Below are positions 7,118 through 11,408 of a stretch of 13,812 bases of DNA, piece by piece (position 1 is the first letter of the stretch; each line of letters starts with the position of its first letter). The notes below the pieces were generated by a model. The model searched no databases. It saw only the letters and a list, made by a program, of their open reading frames with translations, and had not been told where the DNA came from. Location: NCBI GenBank assembly GCA_964353855.1, contig CAYGWX010000067.1, positions 1-13,812 on the forward strand. Reading direction: 5' to 3'. This DNA comes from CAYGWX01 sp964353855 [NCBI: uncultured bacterium]. GTDB lineage: Bacteria; Edwardsbacteria; CAYGWX01. Both the position numbers and the translations under genes were made by a program.

Positions 7118-7456
7118 ATGACCGTGCCCACCCCGACAGACCTGAGGCTCTACGAACTAGCCCTGATTTTAGCCTCCCATCTCGACGAAGCTACCCAGGA
7201 GGCCAAGATGGCCAAGGTCCAGGAGATCCTGGACGCCGCCGGGGGTCACGTGGAGCAGGTGGACAAATGGGGCCGGCGCGGCTTGACTTACGAGATCAAA
7301 GGCCGGCGGGACGGCATCTTCCTGTTCGTGCGTTTCCGCAGTCCGAGCCCGGCCCTCCGCGAGCTCGATCGCATTCTCAAGCTGGACGAGGACATCCTGC
7401 GCCACATGGTCGTGGTCGGCGAGGAAGTCCCGGAAGCGACCGAAGCCAAGGCTTAA
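7118..7456 (+). CDS. rpsF: 30S ribosomal protein S6 (bS6)
   Basis: S6 binds the platform of the 30S subunit as a partner of S18. The 112-residue product has the S6 start LRLYELALIL, the conserved VDKWGRRGLTYEIKGRRDGIFLFVRF block (strands 2-3) and LDRILKLDEDILRHMVV before a short Glu/Ala tail. ATG 7118 is chosen because GGAGA (7105-7109) lies 8 nt upstream; the in-frame GTG at 7103 overlaps that SD. It heads the classic rpsF-ssb-rpsR-rplI order, with 18 nt to ssb. Confidence 0.95.
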   Translation: MTVPTPTDLRLYELALILASHLDEATQEAKMAKVQEILDAAGGHVEQVDKWGRRGLTYEIKGRRDGIFLFVRFRSPSPALRELDRILKLDEDILRHMVVVGEEVPEATEAKA

Positions 7457-7474
7457 CCGGAAGGAGGAAGGATC

Positions 7475-7921
7475 ATGGGAGATCTGCGTTTGCCCAGCAT
7501 GAATCGCGTGACGCTCGTGGGGCGCCTGACCCGGGACCCCGAACTGCGCTACATTCCCAGTGGTGCGGCGGTCATCTCATTTAGCATCGCTGTGAACCGG
7601 CGTTACAAAGCCCAGAGCGGGGAGTGGAAGGATGACACGACTTTCGTGGATGTCGTGGCTTGGCAGGCTCTAGCCGAAAGGCTTAATGAGACCTTGAAGA
7701 AAGGAAGTCCAGTATTCGTGGATGGAAGTCTGAACAGCCGCTCCTGGGAGACACCGGAGGGACAGAAACGGAGCAAGATAGAGGTTAGGGCTATGTCGGT
7801 TCAACACCTGGAGCGGATGGGCCCCGAGGGGAAAGAAGCTGAGGAAGTCCCGGCCGAGGACCTTTCCCCGGATTCCAAGGGCCCGGGTGGAACGGGAGAG
7901 GACGCGGACATCCCGTTCTAA
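7475..7921 (+). CDS. ssb: single-stranded DNA-binding protein
   Basis: SSB coats single-stranded DNA in replication, recombination and repair. The 148-residue protein has one OB fold (residues 9-115: MNRVTLVGRLTRDPELR, FSIAVNR, TTFVDVVAWQALAE, KGSPVFVDGSL, RSKIEVRA), a Gly/Glu/Pro-rich linker, and the acidic tip DADIPF through which SSB recruits partner proteins. ATG 7475 is preceded by AAGGAGGA at good spacing. The family-typical MNRV start at residue 9 (7499) has no SD, so the eight-residue extension is probably real. Confidence 0.97.
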   Translation: MGDLRLPSMNRVTLVGRLTRDPELRYIPSGAAVISFSIAVNRRYKAQSGEWKDDTTFVDVVAWQALAERLNETLKKGSPVFVDGSLNSRSWETPEGQKRSKIEVRAMSVQHLERMGPEGKEAEEVPAEDLSPDSKGPGGTGEDADIPF

Positions 7922-7951
7922 GGTCGGGGTCAACGGAAAATAGAGGAGAAA

Positions 7952-8200
7952 ATGATCGAGCGAGACGACAAAACACAGGTTCTGAGACGAAGGAAAGAGT
8001 GCAAATTCTGCGGTGACAAGGTCGTCGCCGTGAATTACAAAGATGACAAGCGCCTGCGGCGCTTCCTGACCGAACGGGGCAAGATCATACCCCGACGGAT
8101 CACCGGGACCTGTGCCCGCCACCACCGCCAACTCACCCGGGCCGTGAGACGGGCCAGGATCCTGGCCCTCCTGCCCTTCGTCTCGGATCACTATCGGTAA
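7952..8200 (+). CDS. rpsR: 30S ribosomal protein S18 (bS18), zinc-binding form
   Basis: S18 pairs with S6 on the 30S platform. The 82-residue basic protein matches through [50 protein letters not shown]. Cys17 and Cys20 (CKFC), with Cys54 and His57 (TCARHH), form a potential zinc site, i.e. the C+ version rather than the Cys-less version. SD AGAGGAG lies just before the ATG. It is 30 nt after ssb and 9 nt before rplI. Confidence 0.97.
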   Translation: MIERDDKTQVLRRRKECKFCGDKVVAVNYKDDKRLRRFLTERGKIIPRRITGTCARHHRQLTRAVRRARILALLPFVSDHYR

Positions 8201-8209
8201 CAGAGTGCC

Positions 8210-8653
8210 ATGAAGATTGTCCTGATCAAGTCCGTGGAACGGCTGGGCAAATCCGGGGATATCGTGACCGTGAAGGCAGGGTTCGCACGGAACTACCTCC
8301 TGCCCCAAGGGCTGGCCCTGCCGGCCACCTCCGGGGGCGTAGCCCGGTTCGAGCATGAGAAAAAGACGGAGGCCCAGCGTGAGGTCCGGCGCGTCCGCGA
8401 AGCGGAGGAGCTTTCCAGCCGTCTGGCCCTGGTCTCCCTCACCGCCGCGGTCCAGGCCGGGGAGGACGACCGCCTGTTTGGCTCGGTCACGGCCCAGGAC
8501 ATCGCGGAGCTCCTGGCCAAGGAGGGCTACGAGATAGACAAACGCAAGATCCTCATCGAGGAACCGATCAAAGCCCTGGGGGTCTATACAGTCCCCGTGA
8601 AGCTGCACAGGGACGTGACCGCGGAAGTCAAGGTCTGGGTGGTTAGGCAATAA
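8210..8653 (+). CDS. rplI: 50S ribosomal protein L9 (bL9)
   Basis: L9 is an elongated large-subunit protein that binds 23S rRNA near the L1 stalk. The 147-residue product begins with the L9 signature (MKIVLIKSVERLGKSGDIV, then VKAGFARNYLLPQGLALPAT), continues through a charged connecting helix about 45-75, and ends with the C-terminal domain (DDRLFGSVTAQDIAELL, KRKILIEEPIKALGVYTVPVKLH). The start lies 9 nt after the rpsR stop and lacks a clear SD, so translation is probably coupled to rpsR. It is the last gene of the operon; a terminator follows after 24 nt. Confidence 0.97.
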   Translation: MKIVLIKSVERLGKSGDIVTVKAGFARNYLLPQGLALPATSGGVARFEHEKKTEAQREVRRVREAEELSSRLALVSLTAAVQAGEDDRLFGSVTAQDIAELLAKEGYEIDKRKILIEEPIKALGVYTVPVKLHRDVTAEVKVWVVRQ

Positions 8654-8677
8654 CCCCTCACAGGCAAACCTGATTCG

Positions 8678-8712
8678 AAGACTGTCCCCCACAAGGGGGC
8701 AGTCTTTTCTTT
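8678..8712 (+). terminator. intrinsic terminator of the ispE-rplI operon
   Basis: AAGACTG-T-CCCCC pairs with GGGGG-CAGTCTT around an ACAA loop, with one bulged T, and is followed by TTCTTT. Stem, short loop and U-rich tail are all present 24 nt after rplI. Confidence 0.92.
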
Positions 8713-8891
8713 AATGGTCCTTTCCTTCCTGTAGACCATCAGGCGGGAAAAACAAAGTGGTTAAACATAGCTAACAGACAGTTTATCAGTTACTTGCCAC
8801 GCAATTTCTTTAACCAGAACTTCCTCCAAACTCTAACTTAAAAGGCGTAAACCGAACAAAGCCAAGGCGTTTTAAGCGCCAATGCCGAAGA
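8713..8891. other. intergenic spacer upstream of the 11-bp repeat array
   Basis: No supported gene. Near the start is a 6-bp inverted repeat ATGGTC/GACCAT (8714-8739). Fragments resembling the downstream 11-bp unit occur (cacgcaa at 8798-8804, tcctccaa at 8822-8829, gcgccaa at 8876-8882) but out of phase, as if an older, larger array has decayed. The stretch is A/T-richer than the genes on either side. Confidence 0.5.
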
Positions 8892-8990
8892 CTTCCCGCT
8901 AAGTTCCCACCAATTTGACGCCAATTTCTCGCCAACTTCTCGCCAATTTCACGCCAATTTCCCACTAATTTCACGCTAACTTCACTCCAA
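8892..8990. repeat. nine tandem copies of an 11-bp unit
   Basis: The 99 bp divide exactly into nine 11-mers with no spacer or indel. Plus-strand consensus is TTTCACGCCAA (TTGGCGTGAAA on the other strand). Copies in order: cttcccgctaa, gttcccaccaa, tttgacgccaa, tttctcgccaa, cttctcgccaa, tttcacgccaa, tttcccactaa, tttcacgctaa, cttcactccaa. TTC at positions 2-4 and the final AA are most conserved. Because the period is close to one helical turn, the AATTT steps fall on nearly the same face of the DNA, which favours curvature. The array ends about 180 bp before a strong promoter. Function is unknown: protein binding array, curved DNA or selfish minisatellite are all possible. Confidence 0.9.
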
Positions 8991-9172
8991 TTGAAGGAGC
9001 AAAGGGGGAGGGCCGTCCGGAGAGGGGATAAGCCACAAGCAAGAGGGTAATTCCCGGAAGGGTCGGAAACGAGAACGGGGAGTCCTTCGGGCAGGACAGT
9101 TTTCATCCCCTCCGGGAGAGGGACCCTGATTTCCGATAAGCCAAAAAATTAGAAATTTCATGGCCGAACCAC
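8991..9172. other. spacer between the repeat array and the protease promoter
   Basis: No supported gene. GATAAGCCA occurs twice (9027-9035 and 9135-9143), each preceded within 25 bp by a TCCGG(G)AGAGGG-like string, suggesting a diverged duplication of roughly 100 bp. A small hairpin GTCCT-tcgggc-AGGAC (9082-9097) followed by AGTTTT looks weakly terminator-like. At 9144-9160 an AAAAAATTAGAAATTT block lies directly upstream of the -35 box and is a good UP-element candidate. Confidence 0.5.
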
Positions 9173-9201
9173 TTGACTTTTCCGTTTGAATCGCTTATAA
9201 T
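9173..9201 (+). promoter_or_regulatory. strong sigma70-type promoter of the riboswitch/peptidase operon
   Basis: TTGACT (9173-9178) and TATAAT (9196-9201) are exactly 17 bp apart, with an A/T-rich block at 9144-9160 in UP-element position. The start would be near 9208, about 25 nt before the conserved aptamer core and about 210 nt before the M14 start codon. Confidence 0.88.
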
Positions 9202-9224
9202 TTAAGGCCGGTAATTACCCGGGT

Positions 9225-9305
9225 CCCGACAAAGGCAAACCCCGAGCGATCGGGGGACGCAAAGCTACGGGTCCTGTGGGTCCAAGGACCGCCGAGCTGC
9301 CGAAG
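9225..9305 (+). promoter_or_regulatory. cyclic di-GMP class I (GEMM-I) riboswitch aptamer
   Basis: All conserved GEMM-I elements are present in order: AAAGGCAAACC (9231-9241); helix CCCCGA/TCGGGG (9240-9255) capped by the GNRA tetraloop GCGA (9246-9249); GGACGCAAAGC (9255-9265); second helix CGGGTCC...GGACCGCCG (9268-9294), whose lower part can act as tetraloop receptor; and closing GAGCTGCCGA (9294-9303). By gap-free alignment to the V. cholerae Vc2 aptamer, G9234 equals the ligand-contacting G20 and A9261 equals the intercalating A47. A G at that position fits c-di-GMP rather than the cGAMP-sensing A20 variants. The alignment is from memory. It lies between a strong promoter and a secreted M14 peptidase gene. 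Confidence 0.93.
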
Positions 9306-9322
9306 ACAAGCGCGTTGAAGTT

Positions 9323-9357
9323 AAACCACTTGCCTGCTAATTCGGCGGTGGTTTTTG
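9323..9357 (+). terminator. predicted expression-platform terminator of the GEMM riboswitch
   Basis: AAACCAC (9323-9329) pairs with GTGGTTT (9348-9354), with an inner GCC/GGC (9332-9334 with 9344-9346), followed by TTTTTG. The competing partner is the aptamer's own 3' end: CTGCCGAA (9297-9304) is complementary to TTCGGCGG (9341-9348) with one G-U pair, and ACCGCCGA (9288-9295) also matches 9342-9349. Aptamer folding should therefore free the terminator. Confidence 0.65.
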
Positions 9358-9417
9358 TCATTACCTGCATCGGGAACAAGACCGATTGGGCTTTTCAAAT
9401 TGAACAGGAGGAAGACG

Positions 9418-11316
9418 ATGAAAAGGTGGTTTGTGCTTGGGTTGGTCGTTCTGGCGCTGGCGGTTCCGGCTCTGGCCGGGAACCGCGATTTCACGGCCCG
9501 GGTCTACATTCCCCAGGAGTGGTGGCGGCAGGAGTCGCTGCTTACGATCCTGAACGAAGAGACCGACGTGGTCTACGTGGAGACTTTCCAGTACCTGGAC
9601 GCGGTGATGGGCGAGGAACAGCTCAACAAGATCGCGGCCCTGGGCCTCAAGACCGAGATCCTGCCTCCCAAGCCGCCCGAGCTGATGATGAACTTCGGGT
9701 TCTATTTCAAGTACGCCCAGGTCCGGGACACCCTCCACGCCTGGACGACCCGCTACCCCACGATCTGCCGGCTGGACAGCGCGGGGCCGTTCTACGAAAG
9801 CCCCAATAAGTTCATCTACTTCCTGACGGTGGCCAATCCCCTGACCGGAAACACCAAGCCGGCGGCCTTTTTCAACGGGGTGACCCATTCCCGGGAGCCC
9901 CTGGGCCAGGAAATCACCCGGCGGTACGCCATGTGGCTGCTGCAGAACTACAACACGGACTCGCTGGCGAGGTGGCTGGTGAACAACCGGAAGTTCGTGT
10001 TCGCACCGGTGATGAGCCCGGACGGGTACGTGTACAACGAGACCTACGTCTCCACAGACGGCTGGAGGAAGAACCGCAGAAACAACGGCGGATCCTATGG
10101 CGTAGACCTGAACAGGAACTACGGTTACAAGTGGGGCTACGACAACTCCGGGTCCAGCGGCACCCCGTCCAGCGAGACCTATCGCGGCACCGCCCGCTTC
10201 TCGGAACTGGAGACCCAGGCGGCTCGCAACCTGTTCATGGCCAACAAGTTCCGCGCCGGCTGTGATTACCACACCTACGGGCATTACAACATGTGTGCGT
10301 ACGGCTACGCGAACGTGATTCCTGCGGACATGGCGATCCTCCAGGAGGTTCTGGACACGATCAACCGCTATAACAACTACGGGACCACTCGGACCGGCCG
10401 GATTTACGCCGTGCTCTATGCCGCCAATGGCTCCAGTGTGGACTGGGAATATGCCGATACCCTGGAGGGCGGTCAGCAGAAATTCATCGAATACGCCATC
10501 ACCATCGAGGCTGCGACCAGCGGGTTCTGGCAGGGCAATACGGACTCCACTTTCATCCGCACGGAATTCAATCTGAACTTTCCCGGCCAGCTGTACCAGT
10601 CCAAGACCGCCGGGGTCTACTTCTACCGGCGGAACCTTTACGTAGACGACACCACCTCCAGCAACGGAAACCGTACAGGGCGCTTGGACCCGGGCGAGAA
10701 CGCCAATCTCTGGATGACGGTGCGCAACCATGCCGTTTCGCGGGTGGACTCCGCAGCGAACATCACCGCTGTGCTACGGTCCCTGGACACCGCGCTTGTG
10801 GTCACCCAGCCCAACGGCAACTTCGGGAAGATACTGCGCCAGGCGACCGGGGACAACCGCACGGCCAAGTTCGGGGTGCGCTGCAGCCGGGGGGCACCAT
10901 CCGGGAGCTGGAAGAAGTTCCGGGTGGAGATGACCTCCTGGGATGACGGCAATACCATCATGCAGCCTCTCACGGACAGCGTCCAGATTGGGAACACCCC
11001 GGTGCGAGTGGAGGAGATCCCCAGCACGGATGAACTCGTTCCCTTCGCCCTGTATCCGGTGCGGCCGAACCCGATGGCCGGGAGCGGGACAGTCCGGTTC
11101 TCCCTGTTAAAGGGTGGAGAGGTTTCCCTGGTGGTCTACAACGCCTTAGGCCAGACCGTGCGGACTCTGATCAACGGGCAATCGTCTGCCGGGCACCATT
11201 CTGCGGTCTGGGACGCCCGGGATGAAGCCGGTCGCGCCGTGGCCCCTGGGGTCTATTTCCTGAGGCTCAGGTCGGAGGGACAGGAGGCGCTGGGCAGGGT
11301 CGTAGTCGTAAAATGA
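9418..11316 (+). CDS. secreted M14-family zinc carboxypeptidase with C-terminal FlgD-Ig/sorting-like module
   Basis: Predicted exported metallocarboxypeptidase of 632 residues, removing C-terminal residues from peptides. Order: signal peptide 1-20 (MKRW, hydrophobic core, ALA); an N-terminal domain to about 90, possibly propeptide-like; an M14 domain about 95-400; a beta domain about 405-525 (GRLDPGENANLWMTVRN); and the tail module 540-632 (YPVRPNP, VYNALGQTVRTL, APGVYFLRL). Zinc ligands are His157 and Glu160 (THSREPLG) and His285 (CDYHTYGH). Substrate-site Asn232-Arg233 sit in VDLNRNYG, and the general base is Glu364 (AITIEAATSG). ATG 9418 has AGGAGGA just upstream; the in-frame TTG at 9355 falls inside the riboswitch terminator and is rejected. 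It lies about 60 nt after that terminator, so c-di-GMP control is likely. Only four cysteines, unlike the minus-strand S8 protein. Cleavage specificity is not readable from sequence. Confidence 0.95.
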   Translation: MKRWFVLGLVVLALAVPALAGNRDFTARVYIPQEWWRQESLLTILNEETDVVYVETFQYLDAVMGEEQLNKIAALGLKTEILPPKPPELMMNFGFYFKYAQVRDTLHAWTTRYPTICRLDSAGPFYESPNKFIYFLTVANPLTGNTKPAAFFNGVTHSREPLGQEITRRYAMWLLQNYNTDSLARWLVNNRKFVFAPVMSPDGYVYNETYVSTDGWRKNRRNNGGSYGVDLNRNYGYKWGYDNSGSSGTPSSETYRGTARFSELETQAARNLFMANKFRAGCDYHTYGHYNMCAYGYANVIPADMAILQEVLDTINRYNNYGTTRTGRIYAVLYAANGSSVDWEYADTLEGGQQKFIEYAITIEAATSGFWQGNTDSTFIRTEFNLNFPGQLYQSKTAGVYFYRRNLYVDDTTSSNGNRTGRLDPGENANLWMTVRNHAVSRVDSAANITAVLRSLDTALVVTQPNGNFGKILRQATGDNRTAKFGVRCSRGAPSGSWKKFRVEMTSWDDGNTIMQPLTDSVQIGNTPVRVEEIPSTDELVPFALYPVRPNPMAGSGTVRFSLLKGGEVSLVVYNALGQTVRTLINGQSSAGHHSAVWDARDEAGRAVAPGVYFLRLRSEGQEALGRVVVVK

Positions 11317-11317
11317 G

Positions 11318-11364
11318 TCAACAACGGGGGGCTTCGTTTTCCCTTGAAGCCCCCCGTTCGTTGA
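11318..11364 (+). terminator. long hairpin between the M14 and S8 genes
   Basis: TCAAC-AACGGGGGGCTTC (11318-11335) pairs with GAAGCCCCCCGTT-C-GTTGA (11346-11364): 18 bp with one bulged C and a 10-nt loop, beginning right after the M14 stop. No U-tract follows (GGTCTGGG), so it is not a textbook terminator. It may act as a weak attenuator or as an mRNA 3'-end stabiliser. No promoter is visible between it and the next gene. Confidence 0.6.
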
Positions 11365-11408
11365 GGTCTGGGCTAATGTCAGTTCAAGAAAAAGGAGAGT
11401 AAGAAAAG

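Noticed and set aside
8892-8990. CRISPR array
   Set aside because: The units are 11 bp and directly abutting, with no unique spacers and no cas genes nearby.
9082-9103. Intrinsic terminator at the GTCCT/AGGAC hairpin
   Set aside because: The stem is only 5 bp with a 6-nt loop and a short T4, and no gene ends just before it on the plus strand.
8810-9106. 98-codon minus-strand ORF with an 11-residue repeat (NWREIGEKLAR-like)
   Set aside because: An 11-bp DNA repeat gives an 11-residue period in any open frame, so the repeat is not evidence of coding. The start has poor spacing to its G-rich SD and no family resemblance is seen.
9355-9417. TTG start extending the M14 protein by 21 residues
   Set aside because: It falls in the U-tract of the riboswitch terminator and would displace the signal peptide from the N-terminus; ATG 9418 has a strong SD.
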